A stretch of 64,000 nucleotides of DNA, from assembly GCF_001187785.1 (NCBI RefSeq), contig NZ_CP012154.1, positions 3,280,501-3,344,500 on the forward strand. Reading direction: 5' to 3'. This DNA comes from Wenzhouxiangella marina (GTDB taxonomy: Bacteria; Pseudomonadota; Gammaproteobacteria; Xanthomonadales; Wenzhouxiangellaceae). Below are positions 36,468 through 44,628 of the stretch, piece by piece. Each line of letters starts with the position of its first letter. Within the stretch, counting starts at the first letter, position 1. The notes beneath the pieces were generated by a model. It did not search any database, was not told the DNA's origin, and saw only the letters and a list, made by a program, of their open reading frames with translations. The translations under genes were made by a program, and so were the position numbers.

Positions 36468-37247
36468 ATGACCGACAAACCGCAGCTTCGCGAAGCGGGC
36501 AGGCTGGAAACGCGCTGTGAGGACTGCGCACTGTTCAACCTCTGCTTCGCCCAGGATCTCTCGAACGACGAGCGCGACCAACTCAATTCGGTCCTGAAAC
36601 GGCAGCAGCCCGTCGAGCGCGGCGAGCACCTGTTCCACGGCGGTCAGCCGCTGAAGTCCGTGACCGTGGTCCGCTCCGGCTCGGTCAAGTCCTACCAGAT
36701 CTCACAGGACGGCGACGAGATCGTCTCCGGCTTCTATCTGCCCGGCGAGATCATCGGCCTGGACGGCATGTCGAAGGAAACCCACCCCGGCTTCGCCGTC
36801 GCCCTGGAAGAAAGTCGCACCTGCGACATCCCCTTCCGGGATTTCATGGCGATGCTCGACAAGAGCCCGAAGCTCAACCAGGTCATGCTCAAGCTGCTGG
36901 CCGAGGAGATGACCGAGACGCGCGAGCTGCTGCTGGTCGTCGGTCGCCTGGACGCGAAGACGCGCGTGGCCCTGTTCCTGCTGAGCATGTCGCGGCGTCT
37001 GGCGCGCCGCAACCAGGACCCGGACAAGTTCCGCCTGACCATGGACCGGCGCGACATCGCCAACTACCTCGGCCTGACCATCGAGACGGTGTCACGCACC
37101 CTCAGCGCCATGCAGAAGGATGGCGTGATCTCCGTGCGCGGCAAGATGGTCCACATCCTCGACCGCGAGGAGCTGCGCGAACTCGCCCACCAGATGGAAA
37201 CCGAGGACGACGCGAGCCCGGCGGCCAGACGTTCGTCCGGCCGCTAG
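36468..37247 (+). CDS. fnr: Oxygen-sensing transcription regulator FNR/Anr
   Basis: Crp/Fnr family regulator with a 4Fe-4S cluster that is lost in oxygen. Counting from ATG 36468, the ligands are Cys17, Cys20, Cys26 and Cys119, with the same spacing as in E. coli FNR. The cyclic-nucleotide-like domain (45-130) leads through a long dimer helix to a C-terminal HTH in which Glu206, Ser209 and Arg210 (TIETVSRTL) are the FNR-specific DNA contacts. A TTG at 36450 is an alternative start. A TATACT -10-like box is at 36431. Its TAG stop lies in the CTAG target duplication of a MITE. Confidence 0.96.
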   Translation: MTDKPQLREAGRLETRCEDCALFNLCFAQDLSNDERDQLNSVLKRQQPVERGEHLFHGGQPLKSVTVVRSGSVKSYQISQDGDEIVSGFYLPGEIIGLDGMSKETHPGFAVALEESRTCDIPFRDFMAMLDKSPKLNQVMLKLLAEEMTETRELLLVVGRLDAKTRVALFLLSMSRRLARRNQDPDKFRLTMDRRDIANYLGLTIETVSRTLSAMQKDGVISVRGKMVHILDREELRELAHQMETEDDASPAARRSSGR

Positions 37248-37526
37248 GGAACCTCTGAATAACTCTGCGCGGGCGCGAAGGCGTCTTTGCGGGCGCAGCC
37301 GGCGTGGCTTCGGCGAGCGTAGTTTGGTCACTCCAAATAAGCGAGTCGAAACACGTCGGATGGCCCGCAAAGGCCCTTCCCATCGGGGTTTCGCCGGAAA
37401 AGCCGCATCTCGCATGTTGCGCCACTCGGCCGTAGCTACGGCTACTGTCACTCGCGTCGCACCACACGATCTGCGGCTTTTCCGACTGAAACGCGCTCCG
37501 TGCAGAGTTATTCAGAGGTTCCCTAG
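37244..37526. mobile_element. IS5-like MITE with CTAG target duplication
   Basis: The left end (37244-37268) and right end (37502-37526) are perfect 25-base inverted copies. Taking CTAG (37244-37247 and 37523-37526) as the target duplication leaves a 275-base element with perfect 21-base terminal repeats beginning GGAACCTCTGAATAA. CTAG fits the YTAR target of the IS5 subgroup. No transposase frame inside, so it is non-autonomous. Inside there is a further inverted pair (CCGGAAAAGCCGCA near 37390 against TGCGGCTTTTCCG near 37470). The fnr stop codon is within the left target copy. Confidence 0.88.
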
Positions 37527-37537
37527 GAAACTCCCGC

Positions 37538-40087
37538 TCAGTCGGACGGCAGGCTCGTCCGACCGATCAGCTTCGAGAAGAAGATCGCATTGGCGAACAG
37601 GCGTTCGCCACCCACCCAGTAGCCCCTGAACAGGTAATCGTCGGCCATGCGCACGACCACGCCACCGCCGTGGCGGGTGGCGACCAGGGCCGGCGTGCCC
37701 GACAGGCGAGCGGCCGTATCCTCCGACAGATAGCCCGAAGCCAGCGGGTCTTCTGCGTACCGACCCGCGTGGACGTAGGCGTTGTCGCTGGCCTGGAGCA
37801 CGTGGCGACCGCGGCGGAACACGGCCAGCTCGGGCCGCGAATACCCCCAGGCGAGCGGGTGGCTGGTGTCGATGGCCATGTTCAGGGCGCTGCCACCGAT
37901 CAGGGTGCGGGCGAAATCCAGCTCGAAGTCGGCATAGGCGCGGCGTTCGGGCTCGCCCTCGGTCTCGTCTTCGGCCGTGTCGACGAAGTCGTAGTCGAGC
38001 TCGAGGGACTCGACCCATTCGGCCGCATCGCGCGCGGCGATCAGCACGCCACCCCCGCGAACGAAATCCACCAGGCGGGCGCGCTCGCCATCACCCAGAC
38101 CACCGTAACGGCCCGACGGCAGGATCAGATGCGAATAGCGGCTCAGGTCCGTCCGCCCCAGGGCGGGCAGTTCCAGCTGGGTGATCGGCTGCTCGAGGCG
38201 GGTATCGAACCAGTGCCAGATGTAGCCGGCGTGATATTCGGACACGCCCTCACCCACCAGCAGCGCCACGCTGGGTGCGGACAGCACGGGCACGGACGGC
38301 GAGCCCAGATCGGGGCCTGACAGGCTCAGACCGCGCTCGGCGGCCAGCACCTCGACGCCGTGCGCCCGGGCCAGCTCGGCCAGGCGCGGGCCGACCGGGG
38401 GCAGGCCTTCGTCCTGCAGGCCGGGGGCGATCACCAGCGAGCCGCGCGGCAGTTCGGCTTCGCCCCGGTCGGTCACGGTGCGCAGCACTTCACTGCTGGC
38501 CTGGATGCGGTAGCCCTCGGCCAGCAGCGCGGCGAGCACGGGCGCCGCGCCATGCTGATCCCAGGCCACCAGCCAGGCCGGCGCGTCACTGGACGGGACC
38601 TGAAGGTCGCGAGCCGGCAGGGCGCGGATGGCCTGGCCGTGCTCGGGCAGTCGGCGCACGGTGCTCAAGGGCAGGTCGTAGGCGGCCGCCAGCGGCCAGG
38701 CCGACACGTCGTAGAAGGTCTCCATCGGCAGATCGCGGACCGGCTCGAAGATCGAGACCAGGAAACGGTACTGGTCCTGGCGCGCCGGAATCAGCCAGGC
38801 GTGGCCGGGCGCGAAATCCCGACCGTCGATGGCGACGGACTCGGTGACCGGGTGGATCTCGATGCCGTGGGCGAGCAGCAGCTCGATCAGGGCTCGACCA
38901 CGCTCGGGATCGCCGTCATCGCCCAGCAACCAGCCGGCGTGATCGGCCGCGCGGGCCAGTTCGCGGGCCGAGCGGAAGAACTCGGCCTGGTAGTCGATCA
39001 GGGCTTCGTCGAGGGCGTGGGAACCCTCGAGGGTGGAGATCGTGGTGCGGACCTGATTGGCGATCGCCTCGGCGAAGCTCAGGGTCCCGTAGTCCGACTC
39101 CTGCACATGGCCGCGGGCCGAGGCCTGCTCGAACAGGATCCCGACGCCGCCGGTCAGATCCGGATAGGTCGAGCCCTTGCCCAGGTAGTAGTCGTCGAAG
39201 CTCTCGCGGCTGTAGTAGCTCTCGCCGGCCCGGTCGAGCTCACTGGCGTGGTAGTCGGCCAGACGCGCGGCCAACTCCTGATTTCGCGGCGGCGTGAGAG
39301 GGTTGGTGCGCTCGGGCACGCCCGGCTGGAAGAAGAAGGTCGAGTTCGTGCCCATCTCGTGGTGGTCGGTGACCACGTGCGGCTGCCAGCGCTGCAGCTG
39401 GGCGGCCCGAGCCTGCGACTCGGGGTGGACCAGCGGCAGCCAGTCGCGGTTCAGGTCGAACCAGTAGTAGTTCGTGCGGCCATTGGGCCAGCCTTCCTCG
39501 TGTTCCCGGTCGTTGGGATCCGCGGAGGGATGGTAGCCGCGATGGGCGTTGACCCAGTGGGCGAAGCGATCGAGGCCGTCCGGATTCAGCGCCGGCTCCA
39601 TCAGGATCACCATCTCGTCGAGCCACTGGCGGACGGTCGGTCCACGATCGGCGGCCAGATACCAGGCCGCCAGCAGGGCCGCGCTGGCCCCGGAGGCTTC
39701 GTTGCCATGCACCGAGTAACCCATCCAGACCACCGCCGGACCCTCACCGGCCCGGCTGGCGCGACGACGGTCGTCGCGAATGGCCTCGATATCGGCCAGG
39801 CGCTCCGGGCTGGCGAAGGTCAGCAGCAGCAGCGGGCGACGCCCGTGGGTCTGGCCGATCCGCTCCAGCCGCACCCGGTCCGAGGCCTGGGCCAGGCGCG
39901 TGTAGTAGGCCACGATCTGATCATGGCGCGGATGGAATTCGCCCACCTCGAAGCCCAGCACCTCGGCCGGCGAGGGAATGGCGGGGTCCGGATCGAAGTC
40001 GGCCGGCAGACCGGTCGCGGCGCGCAGGGCCAGCGGCGCCCAGGCCAGCAGCAGAAGGGTAGTGAGCAGTCGGATCATCGGGGTCAT
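37538..40087 (-). CDS. Exported M14 family zinc carboxypeptidase
   Basis: Large periplasmic or secreted M14 peptidase, 849 residues. Signal peptide (MIRLLTTLLLLAWAPLALRA), then the catalytic domain: zinc ligands His127 and Glu130 in YSVHGNEASGA, substrate-binding Asn213-Arg214 in FDLNRDW, and a third ligand in VVTDHHEMG (about 241-246). The long C-terminal half (about 400-849) has alternating beta/alpha segments and may include a glutamine-amidotransferase-like fold (LILPSGRYGGLGDGER, VRGGGVLIAARDAAEW), as in other large M14 proteins of this type. ATG 40087 or the Met three codons later may be the start. Confidence 0.9.
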   Translation of the reverse strand: MTPMIRLLTTLLLLAWAPLALRAATGLPADFDPDPAIPSPAEVLGFEVGEFHPRHDQIVAYYTRLAQASDRVRLERIGQTHGRRPLLLLTFASPERLADIEAIRDDRRRASRAGEGPAVVWMGYSVHGNEASGASAALLAAWYLAADRGPTVRQWLDEMVILMEPALNPDGLDRFAHWVNAHRGYHPSADPNDREHEEGWPNGRTNYYWFDLNRDWLPLVHPESQARAAQLQRWQPHVVTDHHEMGTNSTFFFQPGVPERTNPLTPPRNQELAARLADYHASELDRAGESYYSRESFDDYYLGKGSTYPDLTGGVGILFEQASARGHVQESDYGTLSFAEAIANQVRTTISTLEGSHALDEALIDYQAEFFRSARELARAADHAGWLLGDDGDPERGRALIELLLAHGIEIHPVTESVAIDGRDFAPGHAWLIPARQDQYRFLVSIFEPVRDLPMETFYDVSAWPLAAAYDLPLSTVRRLPEHGQAIRALPARDLQVPSSDAPAWLVAWDQHGAAPVLAALLAEGYRIQASSEVLRTVTDRGEAELPRGSLVIAPGLQDEGLPPVGPRLAELARAHGVEVLAAERGLSLSGPDLGSPSVPVLSAPSVALLVGEGVSEYHAGYIWHWFDTRLEQPITQLELPALGRTDLSRYSHLILPSGRYGGLGDGERARLVDFVRGGGVLIAARDAAEWVESLELDYDFVDTAEDETEGEPERRAYADFELDFARTLIGGSALNMAIDTSHPLAWGYSRPELAVFRRGRHVLQASDNAYVHAGRYAEDPLASGYLSEDTAARLSGTPALVATRHGGGVVVRMADDYLFRGYWVGGERLFANAIFFSKLIGRTSLPSD

Positions 40088-40174
40088 CTTGATATCGCGG
40101 AATCTTGAAGGCAGCTTGGTAGGATAGCGCGATCGACTTCAACACCGTGCCACGAACCTTGAGGAGGCGCCACG

Positions 40175-40798
40175 ATGAAACTCCGTTCGAACGATCTGAC
40201 CGACGGCCAGCCGATCGACCCCCGCTTCGCCTTCGGCAAGCCCTATGCCGAGGCGCACATGGCCCTGTCGGACAACCTCAGCCCGCACCTGGCCTGGTCC
40301 GAGGCGCCCGAGGGTACGCGCTCCTTCGCGGTGGTCTGCATGGACCCGGACGTGCCCTCGGTCGGCGATGACGTCAACCAGGAAGGCCGGACCATCGCCG
40401 CCGACCTGCCGCGCGTCGACTTCTGCCACTGGGCCCTGGTCGACCTGCCCGCCAGCCACACGGAGCTGGCCACCGGCGACTGCAGCAGGGAAGTCACCGT
40501 CGGCGGCAAGCAGAGCCCGCCGGGCCCGGACGGCAGCCGCCAGGGCCTGAACGACTACACGAGCTTCATGGCCGGCAGCGAGATGGCCGGCCAGTACCAC
40601 GGCTACGACGGGCCCTGCCCGCCCTGGAACGACGAGCGCCTGCACCACTACGTCTTCACGGTCTACGCCCTGGACGTCGAGACACTGGATCTGCCCGCCG
40701 GCTTCAACGGCCACGACGTGGTCAAGGCCATCGAAGGCCACGTCCTCGCCCAGGCCTCGATCACCGGCACCTACACGCTCAACCCCGAGGTCAGCTGA
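40175..40798 (+). CDS. YbhB/YbcL family PEBP-like protein
   Basis: A 207-residue cytoplasmic protein of the phosphatidylethanolamine-binding fold (Raf kinase inhibitor-like). Hallmarks: LSPHLAWSEAPEGTRSFAVVCMDPDVPS (the DPDxP pocket motif), CHWALVDLPA, and GYDGPCPPWNDERLHHYVFTVYALD. Bacterial members have no settled role. Starts ATG 40175 with GAGGAG seven to twelve bases upstream. Stands alone, convergent with the VWA gene; a GC-rich hairpin lies between them. Confidence 0.93.
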   Translation: MKLRSNDLTDGQPIDPRFAFGKPYAEAHMALSDNLSPHLAWSEAPEGTRSFAVVCMDPDVPSVGDDVNQEGRTIAADLPRVDFCHWALVDLPASHTELATGDCSREVTVGGKQSPPGPDGSRQGLNDYTSFMAGSEMAGQYHGYDGPCPPWNDERLHHYVFTVYALDVETLDLPAGFNGHDVVKAIEGHVLAQASITGTYTLNPEVS

Positions 40799-40813
40799 CC
40801 GAGCCTTGAGCAC

Positions 40814-40846
40814 ACGGCGCCCGAATCGCACACGAGCGGGCGCCGT
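40814..40846. terminator. Hairpin between converging genes
   Basis: ACGGCGCCCG (40814-40823) pairs perfectly with CGGGCGCCGT (40837-40846). It lies between the PEBP gene end and the VWA gene end and could act for both, but there is no T tract on either strand. Confidence 0.45.
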
Positions 40847-40864
40847 GGGGCCAGGCTGCCCGAA

Positions 40865-42823
40865 CTACTCGACTCGGATCGGTGTACGGGCTATGGCAAG
40901 ACCGTTGGCTACCAGCAGGTAGCGCACCTCGTAGTCGCCAGGACGGTCCGGCGCCTGCAGCGTTCCCGCGTTGCCGCGCCCTGCGCGCCGATAGCCCTCG
41001 TCGGCATCGGAGGGGGCATCGGCCGGCACAATCACGACGAGATCGCGCGGGTGCACCGTCTGCGACCAGCGGGCCTCGAAGCGCTCTCCGGCAGCCACGA
41101 CCGCCGGCGCGGTGATCGTGACCTCCGGCGGGGTCAGCACGATCGGCGAACTGGCGATGGCCTGGCCGGTGGCCTCGAGGAGATAGCGGATCTCGTAGTT
41201 ACCGGGCTCGGCCGCCGTATCGAGGGGGGCCGACTCGGCGGTGCTGACGCGACGGTAGTCGGCCGTGGCATCCGCCGGCTCGCCGGCCGGGACGATGGTC
41301 ACCATGTCGCGATGATGGATCGACCGGGCCCAGCTGACTTCGATGCGCGAGCCTGCCAGGGCCGTCGCCGGGCCCGAAACCGAGGTTTCGGCGGCGATCA
41401 CGCGCAGGGGTGCGGAGGCGACTGCCTCGCCGCTTTCTTCGAGCAGATAGCGAATCTCGTAGTCACCGGGCTCGGCCGGGGCCTGGAGCGTGCCGGACGC
41501 GGCGTTGCTGACTCGCCGGTACTCGCCGTAGGCGTCCACGGGAGCGCCGGACGGGACGATGGTGACCAGGTCTCGCGGATGCACGGCATCGCTCCACTCG
41601 ATCGACACGCTGGATCCGGCCACCGCTGACTCGGGGCCCGACACGCGCATGGCCTGCTCGACGATCCGGATCGCAGCGCGCGCCATCACTCGCCCATCCG
41701 ATTCGAGCACGTAGCGCAGTTCGTAATCGCCGGGCTCGGCCGGCGCCTGCAGGCTCACGGCCAGGGAATTGCCCACGCGGCGATAGTCGCCCACCGTGGA
41801 GTCGGCTGCGTCGATCGGAACGATCGTGACCAGATCCCGCGGGTGGATCGTGTCGGTCCACTCGACCGCGACGTTCGCACCGGCCGCGGCCGACTCGGGC
41901 CCGGAGATGATGAGACTCGCCTCGGTCAGCTCGATCGGCGCGCTGGCCACTGCCATGCCCGTTGCGCTGGCCACGTAGCGCAGCTCGTAGGCGCCGGGCT
42001 GCCCGGGGGCCTGCAAGCGCGCGGCGGTCTCGTTCCCCACCCGTCGGTAATCGCCGCGCGCATCCGGTGCCGCATCCACCGGCACCAGAGTGACGAGATC
42101 CCGCGGATGGATCGACTCGCCCTGCCAGCTGACTTCGACGTTGGACCCGGCCACGGCCGACATCGGTGCCGTCAGCGTCACCCGAGGCTCGGGCGGCGTC
42201 TCGAGCGCTGCGCCCTTCGCCTGGTCGAGCGCGGCCTGCAGGCCGGCGGCATCACTGGCGGCGAAGAAGCGCCCGCCGGTGTTCTCGGCGATGCAGGCCA
42301 ACTGCGCCTGGTCGGCATCGCCGACGCCGAAGCCGATGACGTGCGCGGTGAAGTTGATGCCGGCCCCGGCCAGCTCCGTGGCCAGCTCGCAGGGATCGGC
42401 ATTGCAGCTTTCGATGCCGTCGGAAACCAGGATCACCGTCGCCGGCACGTCACGGTAGCGCAGCGCTTCGGCCGCGTGTCGCACCGCCTCTGTCAGGGGC
42501 GTATGACCCTTGGGAGAGATCGACTCGATGCGCGCCAGCAAGGCTTCCCGGTCGACCGGGCCGACGGGCACGACGGTCTCGATGTCCGTGCAATCGCCTT
42601 CGCGCCGATGGCCGTAGGCCACCAGGCCCAGCGGCTCGCTGGCGTCCCAGTCACGCACCAGGTCGGCGAGAACGCGCCGCGCGATCGTCACCTTCGCTTC
42701 GCCCTCGATCTGCCCCCACATCGAGTTCGACGCGTCGTAGACGATCACCGTATCGGCCCGGGCGGCGGGGCAGGCGAGCAGCACCGCGAGCCCCAGCACG
42801 AAAAGCGTCTTGTTCAGCGACAT
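40865..42823 (-). CDS. Exported VWA protein with five tandem Ig-like repeats
   Basis: A 652-residue exported protein starting MSLNKTLFVLGLAVLLACPAARA (AAGGAG before ATG 42823). Residues 25-200 form a von Willebrand factor A domain with MIDAS DASNS (Asp30, Ser32, Ser34), PKGHTPLTEA and VSDGIESC. From about 215 to the end are five tandem repeats of about 87 residues, each with IHPRDLVTIVP, a YRRV turn and EPGDYEIRYLL; they are probably beta-sandwiches. In the fourth copy HPRDL is HHRDM. A calcium- or magnesium-dependent adhesion or scaffold role is plausible; no sorting tail or membrane anchor is seen. Confidence 0.88.
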   Translation of the reverse strand: MSLNKTLFVLGLAVLLACPAARADTVIVYDASNSMWGQIEGEAKVTIARRVLADLVRDWDASEPLGLVAYGHRREGDCTDIETVVPVGPVDREALLARIESISPKGHTPLTEAVRHAAEALRYRDVPATVILVSDGIESCNADPCELATELAGAGINFTAHVIGFGVGDADQAQLACIAENTGGRFFAASDAAGLQAALDQAKGAALETPPEPRVTLTAPMSAVAGSNVEVSWQGESIHPRDLVTLVPVDAAPDARGDYRRVGNETAARLQAPGQPGAYELRYVASATGMAVASAPIELTEASLIISGPESAAAGANVAVEWTDTIHPRDLVTIVPIDAADSTVGDYRRVGNSLAVSLQAPAEPGDYELRYVLESDGRVMARAAIRIVEQAMRVSGPESAVAGSSVSIEWSDAVHPRDLVTIVPSGAPVDAYGEYRRVSNAASGTLQAPAEPGDYEIRYLLEESGEAVASAPLRVIAAETSVSGPATALAGSRIEVSWARSIHHRDMVTIVPAGEPADATADYRRVSTAESAPLDTAAEPGNYEIRYLLEATGQAIASSPIVLTPPEVTITAPAVVAAGERFEARWSQTVHPRDLVVIVPADAPSDADEGYRRAGRGNAGTLQAPDRPGDYEVRYLLVANGLAIARTPIRVE

Positions 42824-43176
42824 TCGAATGGCTCCTTCCTTTTCACGATTGGACTTGTCGAGGTGGGGCGGCCCCCAGACACACCCCACTTGCTGTTACG
42901 CAGCACGGGTCCGAATCCGGCCACTTCGACCGAAGACGCTTCGAGCGACCGATCGGATCAGTGCCCTGCTTCTGCTCGAATCGAACACCGGATCGACGAT
43001 CGGGTCAAGCAACCCGTTGTCGAAACCAGCCTGGTCGGAGCCCGGCTCGAAGGGCCCCTGCCCCTTTGCGCGGAGCGACGGCTCTCGCCAGCCTCTTTCG
43101 CCGACCCCCTCGGCACTTGCTCCACGACGGGCGCGGGTGCTATACAGGCGTTCGAGCCCCTATCAAGGCAGGCGCT
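42824..43176. other. 353-base divergent intergenic region
   Basis: Holds the control regions of the VWA gene (minus) and the cysteine-rich exported protein (plus). A good sigma-70-type promoter for the latter is seen at 43117-43146. No gene is supported in the remainder. Confidence 0.5.
43117..43146 (+). promoter_or_regulatory. Sigma-70-type promoter of the Cys-rich exported protein
   Basis: TTGCTC (43117-43122), an 18-base spacer and TATACA (43141-43146) match the -35/-10 consensus at 4 and 5 of 6 positions. The predicted start (about 43153) precedes the GTG start codon by about 24 bases. Confidence 0.6.
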
Positions 43177-44013
43177 GTGTTCACCGTACCGTTCGGCAGG
43201 GTATTGATCGGCTTCATGGCCATCCTTTGCGTCGAGAGCGTCTTCGCGCAGGCCTGCAGCCTGTCCGAAATCCGCCTCGGCGGACTGCCGGGGGATGCCT
43301 ACATCGGCCCGACCTGCAGCAGCAGCGACGAGACGCATCGGACCTGCTTCTACGTCAGCGGCCAGAACATTCCCGAGCCCGCCGGCGGTTTCTACGTGGC
43401 ATCGCTGGACGGCATCCCGTATCCAACGGCGTTCCAGACCCGCCTGAGTGCGCAGCAGGCCGTCATCTGCCTGAGTGACCTGCCCTTTGCCCAGAACATC
43501 GACGTTGCCGTCCAGGTCGCCTCGGGCTGTAGCATCCAGGCCACCTCGCTCTACAGCGCACCTTACTGCGGCTGCACCATCCAGCAGATTCGCCTGGGCG
43601 GGCAGCCGGGCGATGCCTACATCGGCCCGACCTGCGGCACCAACGGCACCTACCGCTCCTGCTACTACGTCTCGGGGACACGGCTGCCCGCGCCGGAGTC
43701 GATCTACTACCAGCTGCGGCTGGATGGGCTTCCCTATCCCGTGGCCTTCGAGCAGGTGATCAGCGCTGGAAGCCAGGTCGTGATGTGCGCCAACGATCTT
43801 CCACCCAAAGCCGGCCTCGTCAGCGTGCTCGCCACCCTGTCGTCCAGCTGCAGCCGCTACACGCCCAACCTCTATGACGCCTCGGAGACCTGCAACTGCC
43901 TGGGCGATCCCGCCGCGGTTGCCGCCTGCCTGGCCTCGGAAGCACCGGTGTTCGAGGACCGTTTCCAGGCCCCGGCGGCCAATCGAGGCGACGAAGCCTT
44001 CTGGCAGCCCTGA
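43177..44013 (+). CDS. Exported Cys-rich protein with two tandem repeats
   Basis: About 278 residues from GTG 43177 (AAGG nine bases upstream). Signal peptide MFTVPFGRVLIGFMAILCVE ending VFAQA, then two repeats of about 105 residues that both begin with a Cys and IRLGG-PGDAYIGPTC, continue with a Cys followed by YVSG, and LDG-PYP; eight or so conserved Cys suggest disulfides in each. The C-terminal tail is VFEDRFQAPAANRG, whose VFEDRF resembles the IFRDRF at the end of the exported protease at 49690. Function unknown; promoter directly upstream. Confidence 0.8.
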   Translation: MFTVPFGRVLIGFMAILCVESVFAQACSLSEIRLGGLPGDAYIGPTCSSSDETHRTCFYVSGQNIPEPAGGFYVASLDGIPYPTAFQTRLSAQQAVICLSDLPFAQNIDVAVQVASGCSIQATSLYSAPYCGCTIQQIRLGGQPGDAYIGPTCGTNGTYRSCYYVSGTRLPAPESIYYQLRLDGLPYPVAFEQVISAGSQVVMCANDLPPKAGLVSVLATLSSSCSRYTPNLYDASETCNCLGDPAAVAACLASEAPVFEDRFQAPAANRGDEAFWQP

Positions 44014-44049
44014 GTCCGGCCCTGAGTCGGATTCACGCCGCTCGCCAGA

Positions 44050-44394
44050 TCAGCCGAGCACCAGTCTGAAAGCGAGCATCAGCAAGAGAAACGAGACGAG
44101 GATCCCGATCAGAAAGCCGCAGCCGAGGCGGCCGCCCCGACCGTCCAGACCTTCCTGAAGGATCAGGGGCAGGGTGCCGAGCGCGGCAAGGACGAAACAC
44201 ACGACACCGACCACCAGTAGACGAAGCAACGGAATGGGTGCGTCGCGGTCTTGCGCGAACGAGAAGAACAGAGCCGAGAACACCAGGAGCCAGCAAGTGC
44301 CGAGCAGGGTGTAGCTGAGCCATTTCTTCAGGGTCGACGGCTGCCAGAGGGCTTTCAGGCGCTGCCGGAAATTCGGTCGGTCTGACTCATTCAT
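44050..44394 (-). CDS. Small three-helix membrane protein
   Basis: A 114-residue protein beginning MNESDRPNFRQRLKALWQPSTLKKW, followed by three hydrophobic helices (about 28-48, 58-78 and 95-113), the last two joined by a Gly-rich loop (DGRGGRLGCGF). The in-frame extension to 44466 has no support. It is convergent with the Cys-rich gene and divergent from glnA. No family recognised. Confidence 0.65.
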   Translation of the reverse strand: MNESDRPNFRQRLKALWQPSTLKKWLSYTLLGTCWLLVFSALFFSFAQDRDAPIPLLRLLVVGVVCFVLAALGTLPLILQEGLDGRGGRLGCGFLIGILVSFLLLMLAFRLVLG

Positions 44395-44491
44395 GATCGC
44401 TGGATTCCACGAGGGGCCCGGTCGGCACCCAGATCGAATCCTACGCCTGATTCGCTCGCGACTCATACATTGCGCAGCTTCCGCTCAAAAC

Positions 44492-44510
44492 CTGCTCAAT
44501 TCCTGAGCAG
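44492..44510. promoter_or_regulatory. Candidate NtrC site upstream of glnA
   Basis: CTGCTCA-ATTCC-TGAGCAG is a perfect 7+7 inverted repeat with a 5-base spacer, the geometry of NtrC sites (TGCAC-N-GTGCA type). It lies about 70 bases upstream of the sigma-54 promoter and ntrBC are encoded 2 kb away. The half-site sequence is not the enteric consensus. Confidence 0.5.
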
Positions 44511-44561
44511 TCTCGATTCGACGATTCCGACAAGCCCCCTGAACGATGGCCTCGCGAGCCT

Positions 44562-44577
44562 TGGCACGAAACCTGCT
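44562..44577 (+). promoter_or_regulatory. Sigma-54 promoter of glnA
   Basis: TGGCACGAAACCTGCT matches the -24/-12 consensus TGGCACG-N4-TTGCW at all but one defined position, with correct GG-GC spacing. It lies 52 bases before the glnA ATG. Confidence 0.9.
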
Positions 44578-44628
44578 TACTACAACCCGGATTCATGAAA
44601 CCGCCTCACTAACAGGCAAGGACCTCAA

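Noticed and set aside
38360-40108. Plus-strand frame of 582 codons opposite the M14 peptidase
   Set aside because: Antisense shadow; the minus strand has signal peptide and full zinc-site motifs.
40865-42200. CRISPR-like regular spacing in the VWA gene
   Set aside because: The 260-base periodicity comes from tandem protein repeats in one open frame, not from short identical repeats with unique spacers.
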